Source: Nitrospirales bacterium
Lineage (GTDB): Bacteria; Nitrospirota; Nitrospiria; Nitrospirales; UBA8639
Length of the DNA: 64,000 bases
Reading direction: 5' to 3'
Assembly: GCA_031315865.1 (NCBI GenBank)
Contig: JALDRJ010000002.1
Location: 2,330,001 to 2,394,000 of the forward strand
Position 1 is the stretch's first letter, and each line of letters opens with the position of its first letter. Positions 52,861-62,007 of the stretch are shown here, in pieces. A model generated the notes under the pieces. It was given only the letters and a program-made list of their open reading frames with translations, made no database searches and was not told the origin of the DNA. The position numbers and the translations under genes are program-made.

Positions 52861-53654
52861 TGGTGAGGTTGTCTTTTTTTCGTGCTTGGTTCCACGTAAT
52901 GATATTCGTGGTTTCTATTTTTGGTTTCCTGAGCTGTGCTTCTTCGCCCTGGGCTATTACCAATGACCAGGCGGATGTACCGACTCGAAACACTGCACTT
53001 CAGCCTATTCTGAAACCTGATCCTGAAGACCTTCCCTTTTTTCAAGCGATCGCTAAAGGCCAGAGCAAGGTCCTGGAGTCTTGTCAAGACAAGGGGGACT
53101 GTCAAAAACCCCATTTTCTTCGAGGTCTCGTTTTATTGTACATGGATCGTGAGGCGGCCAGGTCTCACTTTCGACAGGTCGTCACGGCCAAACCATCCAG
53201 CCGCTTGGCAGCTGAAAGTCGTTTTTGGTTATGGCTCCTAGACTCTCTGAATTCGGAAGGAACCGATGTCCAAATTACACATGTCGACTTTGTGCGGCGC
53301 TTGATTCGTGAGATCGTTGACCGAGAATTTATCGTCTATGATCTAGCCTCCAAACTTGAAGATTCCTCTATTGAGTCACTCCAGTTGGAAGTAGAGACGC
53401 GGGATAAGAAGGTTAATGAATTGAATCAGGTGGTTGCTGCGTTGACGAAGCAAGTCGATCTACTGAAGAAGGAACCTGCGATCAGATTGGCACTTCAGAA
53501 GGAATTGGATGAGAGAGAAAAAAAAGTTGAAGAACTCATGAGTCAACTTGAGGCGCTCAGGAGAATTGATCAGGAACTCAAGCAAAAAACTCCTCCCACT
53601 CGACCATCCGAAGAGCTGACGCCTTCGGCGGAGGTGGAGAAGATTTCCCCATGA
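52860..53654 (+). CDS. Putative lipoprotein with C-terminal coiled coil (QseG/YfhG position)
   Basis: 264 residues. A signal peptide with a lipobox-like FLSC places the lipidated cysteine at C26. The middle resembles a helical-repeat region with two cysteines (CQDKGDCQ near 78-85). Residues about 165-250 form a long coiled coil (for example TRDKKVNELNQVVAALTKQV). In enterobacteria the gene between qseE and qseF encodes the outer-membrane lipoprotein QseG, which affects kinase signalling; position and topology fit, but sequence similarity cannot be measured here. ATG 52860 overlaps the kinase stop (TAATG), so they are translationally coupled. Confidence 0.72.
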   Translation: MVRLSFFRAWFHVMIFVVSIFGFLSCASSPWAITNDQADVPTRNTALQPILKPDPEDLPFFQAIAKGQSKVLESCQDKGDCQKPHFLRGLVLLYMDREAARSHFRQVVTAKPSSRLAAESRFWLWLLDSLNSEGTDVQITHVDFVRRLIREIVDREFIVYDLASKLEDSSIESLQLEVETRDKKVNELNQVVAALTKQVDLLKKEPAIRLALQKELDEREKKVEELMSQLEALRRIDQELKQKTPPTRPSEELTPSAEVEKISP

Positions 53655-53674
53655 AATAGGAGTGAGAAACTGTT

Positions 53675-55069
53675 ATGTCGGATGAACGTATTCTCGTCGT
53701 TGATGATGACCCAAGCCTGTTAACGCTCTTACAGATGCGGCTCAAATCCATGGGGTTTGTCGTGACCCCTTGTGGAACCGGTCGAGACGCATTAACTCGG
53801 GCCCAAGAAGAGGCGTTCGACTTCGCCATCTTAGATCTTCGGCTTCCGGATTCTGATGGATTGGGCCTGATGGAAGAATTGCATCATTTGCATTCAGAAC
53901 TGCCTGTCCTGATCCTGACCGCTCATGGCTGCATTCCGAATGCCGTCGAGGCCATGCAAAAAGGTGCGTACGGATACCTGACCAAGCCGTTTGACGATAA
54001 AGAACTGCTGGCGAGCATCGATAAAGCCCTCGCGCAGCAACGAATGAGTCAGGAAATCCATCGCCTGCAAATGCTCGTGAACGAATTGTACGGGATGGAT
54101 AAGGTCGTCGCACGCAGTGCGGAGATGCAGGCTTTACTGCAACAAGTCGCCAGAGTGGCCGGGACGGATGCGACTGTCTGCATTTCTGGGGAGACCGGGA
54201 CGGGAAAAGAAGTCATTGCCCGTGTCATCCATTGCAACAGTTCTCGAGCAAACAAAGCATTCATCGCGGTCAATTGTGCAGCCATTCCTGAACCCCTGTT
54301 TGAAAGTGAACTGTTTGGGCATCAAAAAGGTTCCTTCACCGGGGCTTATCAGAATAAAAAAGGGCTTTTTCATACTGCCGATAAAGGAACATTGTTTCTT
54401 GATGAAATTGGTGAAATGCCTTTGGCGCTACAGGGAAAGCTCTTGAGAGCGATTCAACAACGAGAAATCCTCCCGATTGGCGCTCAAACGCCGACCAAAG
54501 TCGATGTCCGGATTTTAGCTGCGACGAATTCAGACTTAGAAGTAGCGGTTCGCGAAGGACGGTTTCGAGAAGATCTGTACTATCGAATCCAAGTCGTTCC
54601 TCTGTGGATCCCACCACTACGCGAACGACGGCAAGATATTCCTTCGCTCACTCAATTTTTTCTTAAACAAAGCGTGGAGAGGATGAATAAGCCCATTCGC
54701 GGGTTCACTCCAGATGCCATGCAGGCTATGGTAACGTATTCTTGGCCAGGTAATGTGCGCGAGCTTGAAAATGTGATTGAGCGTGCCGTCGTGATGTCGC
54801 CCCAGGACATGATTACGGTGGATCTTCTACCCCTGAGCTCAGATAAATCGCCAGGAACGCTTCAACCATTGACGGAGGCCAAAGAGGATTTCGAACGTGA
54901 ATATTTAAAGGAAATCCTTCGAGCGACCGATGGGAATATCTCGCGAGCCTCTCAGATTGCAGGGCGATATCGAGCAGATTTTTATAAATTGTTAAAAAAG
55001 TACGGGTTACATCCGTCTGACAACCATGGAGAGCGAGTTCCTCCCAACGAACAACTTGATCTTGTATAA
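53675..55069 (+). CDS. Sigma-54-dependent response regulator, QseF/GlrR-like
   Basis: 464 residues. Receiver domain with phospho-acceptor Asp54 in AILDLRLPDSDG and conserved Thr-Ala and Lys (LTKPFDD). The AAA+ domain has Walker A GETGTGK at 172-178, the sigma-54 contact loop as GSFTGA at 219-224, and Walker B LFLDEIGE. The C-terminal Fis-type helix-turn-helix is near GNISRASQIAGRYRADFYKL. It would open RpoN promoters once phosphorylated by the kinase at 51376. The GSFTGA form, with Ser for Ala, is a known active variant. It lies 20 bases after the lipoprotein gene. Confidence 0.92.
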   Translation: MSDERILVVDDDPSLLTLLQMRLKSMGFVVTPCGTGRDALTRAQEEAFDFAILDLRLPDSDGLGLMEELHHLHSELPVLILTAHGCIPNAVEAMQKGAYGYLTKPFDDKELLASIDKALAQQRMSQEIHRLQMLVNELYGMDKVVARSAEMQALLQQVARVAGTDATVCISGETGTGKEVIARVIHCNSSRANKAFIAVNCAAIPEPLFESELFGHQKGSFTGAYQNKKGLFHTADKGTLFLDEIGEMPLALQGKLLRAIQQREILPIGAQTPTKVDVRILAATNSDLEVAVREGRFREDLYYRIQVVPLWIPPLRERRQDIPSLTQFFLKQSVERMNKPIRGFTPDAMQAMVTYSWPGNVRELENVIERAVVMSPQDMITVDLLPLSSDKSPGTLQPLTEAKEDFEREYLKEILRATDGNISRASQIAGRYRADFYKLLKKYGLHPSDNHGERVPPNEQLDLV

Positions 55070-55556
55070 ACATTCTTCTCATTCCTATTGATATATCTCT
55101 TTCTCTCTTTCATCCATCGTTGTTCTTCATCAACAGCATGTGCTGCCTATAGCCGTTTCAAATAACTTCTGTTAGTTGAAGCGCGATATCGCGCAGAGTT
55201 CGCGCTATTTGCCCGCTTGGAATGTATTAGGATTCGCTATAGCTCGTTCTCATACGGAGGGAGTCATTCCTGAAGACGTCCTCTCTGTTCATAAAAGAGG
55301 AGCATGTGATTGCTTGGCGATGACTGCGAGAGCCCACTTCACGATCAGGAGGAATGTCTGAGAGCCTTGACGATTGCTCAAGAAAGAGGTGTAATTCTAA
55401 AGACTTCTCGAATCAAAGCCGAAAAATTCTCTGAAACGATCTTTAGTATCGAATGTTTTACATGAACCATTTGTAATGAGCACATTCACTAAGGGCTTTG
55501 GTCCTTCTATGCAGAGTCGGTTTCTTGTATGAAGGCTATGAGGTTGTTATCCCAGT
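55070..55556 (+). other. Spacer before the exosortase gene, with a 14-bp palindrome
   Basis: 487 bases with no supported gene. A perfect palindrome GCGCGATATCGCGC lies at 55181-55194 and could be a protein-binding site. A 61-codon TTG-started frame (55176-55361) is not convincing. No sigma-54 site with correct spacing and sequence was found. Confidence 0.45.
55181..55194. repeat. 14-bp perfect palindrome
   Basis: GCGCGATATCGCGC is its own reverse complement and is followed at once by a further GC-rich half-site (AGAGTTCGCGC). It is a candidate operator about 360 bp upstream of the exosortase gene; function unknown. Confidence 0.4.
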
Positions 55557-56438
55557 ATGGAATCAATACATCCGTCACTCGACTCTCCCATTAATTCCCA
55601 TAAGTTTGTATTGTGGGCGATTCCCATCGTAGGGCTGTTGTGTCTTCTGTACTGGGATATTACCAATGCGCTGGTCATGGATTGGTACAATGATCCAGAC
55701 TATTCACATGGCTTTCTTGTCCCGTTCTTATCGCTTTTTTTCGTGTGGGAGCGCTGGGATGATATCAAGCAAACGGAGATTCAACCGAGTGTGTGGGGGA
55801 TCGGACTACTTGGTCTTGGACTTTTGATGTTGCTGATCGGAGACGTTGGAGCAGAATTATACACACAACGTTGTTCGTTGATCGCGGTGTTGGCGGGACT
55901 CGTACTACTCATTTTTGGTTGGAACATCATGTGGTTGGTCAGTCTTCCACTCGCCTTTTTGGTGTTTATGGTCCCATTGCCAGCCATTGTCGTGAATACG
56001 ATCGCGTTTCCATTGCAATTATTCGCCGCAAAAACTGCGACATTTTGTTTGTTTTCTCTTGGAATTCCTGTGTTGCGAGAAGGAAACCTTATTGCATTGG
56101 CCGGGACGACACTGGAAGTGGCCGAAGCCTGTAGCGGTCTTCGCTCATTACTTTCACTATTGGCGTTAGGCACGGTGTACGGTTATTTTTCTCAGAGATT
56201 GTTGTGGAAAAGGTGGGCGTTAGTGTTTCTTTCTATTCCTATCGCCATTGTAGCGAATGCTATTCGGGTGAGTGGAACCGGGATTCTCGCTCACTATTGG
56301 GGGGTAGAAGCAGCCGAAGGATTTTATCATACCTTTGAAGGATGGATTGTTTTTGTGGCTGCCTTTGCTATGCTTCTTGTATGTGGCACGCTGTTATCGT
56401 GGATAGGACGAGAGCGGCTGCAATCGGCGGAGTCTTGA
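55557..56438 (+). CDS. xrtA: Exosortase (EpsH/XrtA type)
   Basis: A 293-residue inner-membrane protein with about eight hydrophobic segments, proposed to cut PEP-CTERM-type sorting signals and pass the protein to the EPS envelope pathway. The family's catalytic triad is visible: Cys192 in AEACSGLRSL, Arg237 in ANAIRVSGTG and His258 in GFYHTFEGW. The N-terminal DWYNDPDYSHGFLVPFLSLF is also typical. In many proteobacteria exosortase A carries a C-terminal EpsI domain; here EpsI is a separate gene 19 bases downstream. The start ATG 55557 has only a weak ribosome site. No PEP-CTERM substrate is encoded in this window. Confidence 0.92.
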   Translation: MESIHPSLDSPINSHKFVLWAIPIVGLLCLLYWDITNALVMDWYNDPDYSHGFLVPFLSLFFVWERWDDIKQTEIQPSVWGIGLLGLGLLMLLIGDVGAELYTQRCSLIAVLAGLVLLIFGWNIMWLVSLPLAFLVFMVPLPAIVVNTIAFPLQLFAAKTATFCLFSLGIPVLREGNLIALAGTTLEVAEACSGLRSLLSLLALGTVYGYFSQRLLWKRWALVFLSIPIAIVANAIRVSGTGILAHYWGVEAAEGFYHTFEGWIVFVAAFAMLLVCGTLLSWIGRERLQSAES

Positions 56439-56457
56439 TGATAAGGAATCATGTCGC

Positions 56458-57183
56458 ATGAAATCTTGGCCGTTCGTGATTGCGGTCTGTATGTTAGCGG
56501 GATTTTGGGTCCTGATTGATTCGCTGACGTATGGAGAGTCGATACAAAGCAAAAAAAGCTTTCATGAATTCCCTTTGACTGTGGCCGATCGCTGGACGGG
56601 AAAAGAGCTCGGGTTAGAGGAGAAAGTTCTTAAAGTCTTAAAGCTCACCGACTATATGATGCGTGTGTATTGGCCGAGTGAAGAGCCTCAAAATGCCCGG
56701 GTCAGTACAGTGAGTCAAACTCACACTTCGGTCTCTTCGAGAGGCAAGGAATCACCGGCGCCCGTGTGGCTGTATGTCGGTTATTATGAGAGTCAGAGAG
56801 CAGGAAGTACGTATCATTCCCCCAAGAACTGTCTGCCTGGAGCAGGTTGGCAGTTTGTCGAAGCCGAGCATGTGATCATTCAGGTCGGTGAGGGGCAGAG
56901 TCAAGTCATCAATCGAGTCCTCATTGAGAAAGGTCTAGAACAGCAAATTATCCTCTATTGGTACCAAGATCGTGGTCGTGTGATAGCGAGTGAATACTGG
57001 GCTAAGGGATATATGATTTGGGATGCCATAACGAAAAATCGAACCGACGGATCATTGGTTCGAGTTTCTATTCCAGTCAAGACAACCCCTGAGGCCGCCT
57101 ACCAGCATGGGATACAATTCATACAGGATGTGTGGCCTGTCCTGTTGGAATTTATGCCTGATCAGTCACTTCAAACAGTTTAA
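56458..57183 (+). CDS. epsI: EpsI family protein
   Basis: 241 residues. A single N-terminal membrane segment (WPFVIAVCMLAGFWVLID) leads into a periplasmic domain with FHEFPLTVADRWTGKELGL and the family's YVGYYESQRAGSTYHSPKNC and LPGAGWQF blocks. EpsI proteins always accompany exosortases as separate genes or C-terminal domains; their role in EPS export or exosortase function is unknown. A tract from about 83 to 97 (STVSQTHTSVSSRGK) is low in conservation and looks like a flexible insert. The gene overlaps the extended open frame of the next gene, but that gene's true start is after its stop. Confidence 0.9.
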   Translation: MKSWPFVIAVCMLAGFWVLIDSLTYGESIQSKKSFHEFPLTVADRWTGKELGLEEKVLKVLKLTDYMMRVYWPSEEPQNARVSTVSQTHTSVSSRGKESPAPVWLYVGYYESQRAGSTYHSPKNCLPGAGWQFVEAEHVIIQVGEGQSQVINRVLIEKGLEQQIILYWYQDRGRVIASEYWAKGYMIWDAITKNRTDGSLVRVSIPVKTTPEAAYQHGIQFIQDVWPVLLEFMPDQSLQTV

Positions 57184-57184
57184 G

Positions 57185-57190
57185 AAAAGG
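57185..57190 (+). promoter_or_regulatory. Ribosome binding site that sets the PrsK start
   Basis: AAAAGG at 57185-57190 is 6 bases before GTG 57197. Choosing this start removes 30 residues that would otherwise overlap epsI. Confidence 0.65.
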
Positions 57191-57196
57191 ATCATC

Positions 57197-59335
57197 GTGA
57201 TCGGGACGATTCCATGTTTCCTGAGTGGAGGGGCGGCTCTCAGTCTGACCGCCCTTATCATTTGGCAGAGAAAACAGGGACGTGTCTTCCTGGCCTTGCT
57301 GGCTATGATGGCCATCACGGCTTGGGTGCAAATCACGAACGGATTGTCTCTGATACTCGAAAGTCAGCATCTGCTGTGGCGTCAAATGTCTCTGCTCGGT
57401 GAAATATTCTGGCCCGTCGCGATATATCACGTCGCCTGTTCCTTTACTCAGCACATGTCTCTTGTTTCGCAACAGACCGTGGTGTGGCGGTTTCGAGCAT
57501 TGCTTGCTGTGGGCGTGGTCATAAGCGTTTTTCTCCTGAGTTTCCCCGATATGGTCATGACGGGAGGGGTGGAACGGGACTCCGTCGTATTTCATCGGCC
57601 TTGGGGGCGGATGATATGGGGCTTTATTTTGGTCGGCTTGATTCTCGCGCTCGCTGAGCTGGAGCATGTTCTTCGGGTCTCTCGGGACCCTCTCCGTTAT
57701 CAGATTAAATTCGTGGTGATTGGAGTCGGAGGAATGTCCGTTATTGCGCTTGTTCAAGCCAGCCAAATGCTCCTGTTTTCCGTATGGCAGCAGGAGTATA
57801 CCTGGATGGCCGCCATTGCTGTGTTGTTATCGGTGGGATTGGTAGCCTATGGTTTGAGTCGTTGGGGTACAGAGGACTTAAGTCGAAAATTATTTGTGTC
57901 GCCCCAAGTGATTTATACATCGTTAACGTTTTTGATCGTCGGAGTCTATCTGGTTTGCGTGGGATTAGTCGTCGCGGTGGTGCGGCAGACCGATTGGGAA
58001 ATTAGTTCGGCATTAGGCATGTTGTTGCTCTTTGTGGCTGGTTTGATTCTTGTTGTGGTGATGTTCTCACGGCAGGTTCGTGCGGAACTTCAAGCGTTTA
58101 TCGCCAATAATTTTTATCGATCCAAGTACGATTACCGCCGTAAATGGCTTCAATTGACGGATTCCTTCAGCGCCTGTCGATCTTTAGAAGAAATCCTGGA
58201 TGAATTCTTAAACATTTTGAGTCGAACCTTTGGGGCACCCAAAGTCACGATCTGGGTGAAATTCCAGACCGATAACCGATATCATCAGGTTCGCTCATTA
58301 ACGACAGGCACTTCGCATGCCTCCATTCCTCACCAACATTCCCTGATTAAAGAATTCCGCAAGAAATCGGGGCCCCTGACCTTTGATGGACAAGAACATT
58401 CTCAGGATGAGAATCTCAAGAGTTTTATTGCCGATACCAGGGCGGTTGTCTGTGTCCCCTTGGGCTCGGTGTCTGAACACGTCATTGGGTTCGTCACGTT
58501 GAGCGAAGATCTTCATGGTCGGCAGTACGGAAGGGATGATCTCGATCTTCTTCGAGTGATGGGTCATCATGTGGCGATGCTCTTAACGCAAGTGAAGCTG
58601 ATGGATGAACAGCGTGCATCGGCTGAATGGGAAGCTGTTCATAAGTTTTCAGCCTTTTATCTGCATGATTTGAAGAATTTGGCTTCCGGGCTTTCGTTAG
58701 TCTCGCAAAATGCCGAAATGTATGGGCATGATCCTGAGTTTCAGGCCGCGGCCATGAAAACGATTGGCGGCACGGTCCAGCGGATTATGTCACTCATTGG
58801 GAAGCTGTCGCTGCAGGTCAAGTCCCCCAAGCAAGAAATGCGGGGTTCGTATGAAGTGGTCGACGTGAATTCTCTTGTTTCAGAGGCTATCCATTCATTG
58901 GATGGCACACTCTGTCAACCAAAGTTTTTCGCAGGACATGATCTTCCCCCGGTGTCCGTCATCCGGGATGAATTCAAGCATGTTGTCCTGAATTTATTAT
59001 TAAATGCACAACAGGCTTTGAACGGGGACGGGATGATCGAGGTGAGAACGAAATGCGAGGAACCCAACATCGCCTTAACGGTTAAAGACAATGGTCGTGG
59101 AATCCCAGAAGAGCAACTGCGAACATTGTTTCAACCATTTCGCACGACCAAAAAAAAGGGGTTGGGTATCGGGTTGTACCAATGTCGTCAGATCGTCCAA
59201 GATCATGGCGGAACGATGTGTATAGAAAGTGAGGAGGGAAAAGGTACTTGCGTGTCGATACGTATTCCCCAAGTCGAGAAGGACTGCTCGATGGCTGTGT
59301 CTGCAGGCCATAACCAACGCACCGTAAGATTGTAA
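57197..59335 (+). CDS. prsK: Membrane histidine kinase of the exosortase system, PrsK type
   Basis: 712 residues from GTG 57197. About eight hydrophobic segments fill residues 1-300, followed by a GAF-like domain (about 330-470: FLNILSRTFGAPKVTIWVKF, then AVVCVPLGSVSEHVIGFVTL). The kinase core has the atypical H-box FYLHDLKNLASGLSLV with His490, then the N-box HVVLNLLLNAQQAL and VKDNGRGIPEEQLRTLFQPF and GLGIGLYQCRQIVQDHGG. This domain order is that of the exosortase A kinase PrsK (TIGR02916 type). It should phosphorylate the adjacent PrsR, 5 bases downstream. Confidence 0.93.
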   Translation: MIGTIPCFLSGGAALSLTALIIWQRKQGRVFLALLAMMAITAWVQITNGLSLILESQHLLWRQMSLLGEIFWPVAIYHVACSFTQHMSLVSQQTVVWRFRALLAVGVVISVFLLSFPDMVMTGGVERDSVVFHRPWGRMIWGFILVGLILALAELEHVLRVSRDPLRYQIKFVVIGVGGMSVIALVQASQMLLFSVWQQEYTWMAAIAVLLSVGLVAYGLSRWGTEDLSRKLFVSPQVIYTSLTFLIVGVYLVCVGLVVAVVRQTDWEISSALGMLLLFVAGLILVVVMFSRQVRAELQAFIANNFYRSKYDYRRKWLQLTDSFSACRSLEEILDEFLNILSRTFGAPKVTIWVKFQTDNRYHQVRSLTTGTSHASIPHQHSLIKEFRKKSGPLTFDGQEHSQDENLKSFIADTRAVVCVPLGSVSEHVIGFVTLSEDLHGRQYGRDDLDLLRVMGHHVAMLLTQVKLMDEQRASAEWEAVHKFSAFYLHDLKNLASGLSLVSQNAEMYGHDPEFQAAAMKTIGGTVQRIMSLIGKLSLQVKSPKQEMRGSYEVVDVNSLVSEAIHSLDGTLCQPKFFAGHDLPPVSVIRDEFKHVVLNLLLNAQQALNGDGMIEVRTKCEEPNIALTVKDNGRGIPEEQLRTLFQPFRTTKKKGLGIGLYQCRQIVQDHGGTMCIESEEGKGTCVSIRIPQVEKDCSMAVSAGHNQRTVRL

Positions 59336-59340
59336 CGAGA

Positions 59341-60723
59341 ATGACCATGGACCGAAATGAAGCTGACATTCCATCTCTCCCATCTCTGTTGGTCGTCGAT
59401 GATAATCTCGAATTACGTGAACAAATGAAGTGGGGGTTGAAACATCTCTATAACGTCCATGAGGCCGGAGCGCGACAGGAAGCGGTCGAAATCATTAAGC
59501 GTGAGCCAATCGAGCTCGTGACCTTGGACTTGGGGTTGCCACCTGATGCGGATGGAGTCGTTGAAGGCTTAATCGCCTTAGAAGAATGTCTTGCTGTGAA
59601 GGCCGCAGTGAAAGTTATCGTCATTACGGGTAACCATGATCGGGCCAATGCTCTCAAAGCGATTCAATTTGGCGCGTATGACTTTATGGAAAAACCCGTG
59701 GACTTAGAGGTCTTGAAAGTGATCCTCCAACGTGGACATTATCTTTCACAGTTGGAGGACGAGAATCGGATGCTCGTCGAACGTGAGAGCCAACGAAATT
59801 TCCATGAAATCATCGGAACGAGTCCGAGCATGCAGAAAGTGTTCGACACCATTCGACGTGTCGCGACCTCCGATGTCTCAGTCCTGGTGGTTGGCGAAAG
59901 TGGAACGGGAAAGGAACTGATTGCTCGGGCGATTCATCAACAGAGCGAGAGAAAAGAAGGCTCGTTTGTCGCCATCAATTGCGGGGCCATTCCAGAGACG
60001 CTTCTGGAAAGTGAGCTCTTTGGGCATGAAAAAGGCTCGTTTACCGGTGCGCACTTGCAACGGAGGGGCCGTATCGAACTTGCCGAGGGCGGAACATTAT
60101 TTCTCGATGAAATAGGGGAGTTATCCACGGCCTTACAGGTCAAGTTATTACGAGTTTTGCAGGAACGGTGCATTGAACGCGTGGGAGGACGTGTTGAGAT
60201 CCCGGTGAATACACGAGTCATCGCCGCGACGAATTTGGACCTGCAAGAAGCTATGAAGGATGGACGTTTTCGAGAGGATTTATACTGGCGGTTGAATACC
60301 GTGACGATTACAGCACCACCACTACGTGAGCGTGGAGCTGATGTCATGGTGATCGCCAAGTCGTTGCTCCAGCGGTACGCAGACGAAACCAAAAGAAAGA
60401 TGTCAGGATTCAGCCGGGAAGCGGTCGAAGCCATCGAGCGGTATGCGTGGCCGGGCAATGTGCGAGAGTTGGAAAATCGAATTCGGCGTGCGGTTACGCT
60501 ATCGGATCACCCTCGAATCGTTCCTGCTGACTTGGATTTAGAGGAGCCAAAAGAATTTGCTGAACGAACAACGCTTAAGGAAGCCAGGGACGCTGTTGAG
60601 CGAAACCTTGTGGAGCAAACCCTCGTCAAAACGAATGGTAATATTACGAAGGCCGCTGTTTTGCTTGGAGTGAGCAGGCCGACTCTTCATGATTTAATTT
60701 CTCGGCATCAGATAGAAAAGTGA
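59341..60723 (+). CDS. prsR: Sigma-54-dependent response regulator, PrsR type
   Basis: 460 residues. Receiver domain with Asp63 in VTLDLGLPPDADG and the TGNHD-x-ANA variant typical of this family. The AAA+ domain has Walker A GESGTGK at 185-191, the sigma-54 contact loop GSFTGA at 232-237, and Walker B LFLDEIGE. The C-terminal Fis-type HTH is GNITKAAVLLGVSRPTLHDL. PrsR (TIGR02915 type) is the known RpoN activator of PEP-CTERM and EPS genes in exosortase A bacteria, so it is the first candidate to act on the sigma-54 sites at 27461 and 51007. Start ATG 59341; a second ATG two codons later is possible. Confidence 0.94.
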   Translation: MTMDRNEADIPSLPSLLVVDDNLELREQMKWGLKHLYNVHEAGARQEAVEIIKREPIELVTLDLGLPPDADGVVEGLIALEECLAVKAAVKVIVITGNHDRANALKAIQFGAYDFMEKPVDLEVLKVILQRGHYLSQLEDENRMLVERESQRNFHEIIGTSPSMQKVFDTIRRVATSDVSVLVVGESGTGKELIARAIHQQSERKEGSFVAINCGAIPETLLESELFGHEKGSFTGAHLQRRGRIELAEGGTLFLDEIGELSTALQVKLLRVLQERCIERVGGRVEIPVNTRVIAATNLDLQEAMKDGRFREDLYWRLNTVTITAPPLRERGADVMVIAKSLLQRYADETKRKMSGFSREAVEAIERYAWPGNVRELENRIRRAVTLSDHPRIVPADLDLEEPKEFAERTTLKEARDAVERNLVEQTLVKTNGNITKAAVLLGVSRPTLHDLISRHQIEK

Positions 60724-60744
60724 ACCAAGCCGGTTCAAGCCTGT

Positions 60745-61950
60745 TCATGATCGATAGGAGGCATTGATTTTTACATAATCATATGAAAAATCAGTCGTCC
60801 AGATCTTTGCCCATCCCTTTCCGTTTCCAACCTTCACTGTAATGGTGTAATGCTTTCGTCTCATAACCCGCTGAATCTGTCGCTCCGTAGATGGGAGAAC
60901 TTCCTCTCCATTCCTCACGATAGGAATCCCTCCAAACGAAAGACCGATATGGTGTGGTTGAATCGGGACAGAAGAGCGTCCAATCGCCGCGATGAAGCGA
61001 CCCCAGTTCGGATCTTCTCCAAATAACGCAGTCTTGATGAGTGGGGACGTGGCCAGTGTATTGGCGATGATTTTGGCTTCTCGGTGATTTCTGGCTCCTC
61101 CCACGACCAATTCGACGATTTTTGTGGCCCCTTCTCCATCCTGACAAATTTTTCTCGCCAACGAATCGCATAGATCATTGAGGGCATCGAGAAACTTCTT
61201 CGCTCCTGTAGAAGATCCATCAATCATCGAGTTGTTTGCCAGTCCATTGGCCAGGCACAGGACGGTATCATTGGTGCTTGTTTCCCCGTCAACTGAAATC
61301 GCGTTGAACGAGCGATCAACCGATTTCTGGAGAAAAGTCTGAAGGGTCGTGGGGTGAATGACTACGTCAGTCGTCACATAGGCCAACATCGTGGCCATGT
61401 CGGGGTGTATCATGCCGGATCCCTTAGCCATGCCACCAATCTTTACCCGTTGTTTTCCGATTTGGGTTTGGACGGCTATTTCTTTTATGGTGGTGTCAGT
61501 CGTCATAATAGCCCTTGCCGCATCGCGGTGACCGGACTTCTTGAGGTTTTGCATGAGTAAGGGAATGCTTTGTCGAATGGCGTGCATGGGGAGTTTTGGC
61601 CCGATGACTCCGGTCGATCCGACGAACACGCTGGTGGCATCAACTTGGAGACGGTTGGCCACCAACCGTGCCATTTCTTCCGCGTCATGAAGTCCTTGGT
61701 GTCCCGTGCAGGCATTGGCATTGCCGCTATTAATGATAATGGCCCGGCCACGACGTGTTTTTAGATGCAGGCGATCGAGGATGACCGGAGCGGCCGGTAT
61801 TTTATTGCTCGTAAAGACTCCGGCCATCGGACCCTCAACGTTTGAAACAATGAGAGCAAGGTCAAGCGACGGGCTGGATTTAATCCCTGAGTGAATTCCT
61901 GCGGCTGTAAAACCTACGGGTGCGGTGATGCCGCCAGTTGTTTTCTTCAT
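60745..61950 (-). CDS. argJ: Bifunctional ornithine/glutamate N-acetyltransferase ArgJ
   Basis: 401 residues. Moves the acetyl group from N-acetylornithine to glutamate (and may use acetyl-CoA) in arginine synthesis; cytoplasmic. The protein is cut between Ala186 and Thr187 in SGMIHPDMATMLAYVTTD, freeing the nucleophile Thr187. Other family blocks are VFTSNKIPAAPVILDR, IIINSGNANACTG and ISVDGETSTNDTV. Convergent with prsR (21-base gap). It lies 57 bases after argC, so argC-argJ probably form one operon. Marks the right end of the EPS locus. Confidence 0.96.
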   Translation of the reverse strand: MKKTTGGITAPVGFTAAGIHSGIKSSPSLDLALIVSNVEGPMAGVFTSNKIPAAPVILDRLHLKTRRGRAIIINSGNANACTGHQGLHDAEEMARLVANRLQVDATSVFVGSTGVIGPKLPMHAIRQSIPLLMQNLKKSGHRDAARAIMTTDTTIKEIAVQTQIGKQRVKIGGMAKGSGMIHPDMATMLAYVTTDVVIHPTTLQTFLQKSVDRSFNAISVDGETSTNDTVLCLANGLANNSMIDGSSTGAKKFLDALNDLCDSLARKICQDGEGATKIVELVVGGARNHREAKIIANTLATSPLIKTALFGEDPNWGRFIAAIGRSSVPIQPHHIGLSFGGIPIVRNGEEVLPSTERQIQRVMRRKHYTITVKVGNGKGWAKIWTTDFSYDYVKINASYRS

Positions 61951-62007
61951 ATGTCAGTGCACCATGTATAGGAATCTGTATGGGGAATCATGCTGTAAGG
62001 AACTATC

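Noticed and set aside
55176-55361. 61-codon frame before the exosortase gene
   Set aside because: TTG start without ribosome site, no family resemblance I can support, and it runs through a palindrome.
57107-57196. Extended start for the PrsK gene overlapping epsI
   Set aside because: The extra 30 residues are unlike the family and a good ribosome site precedes GTG 57197.
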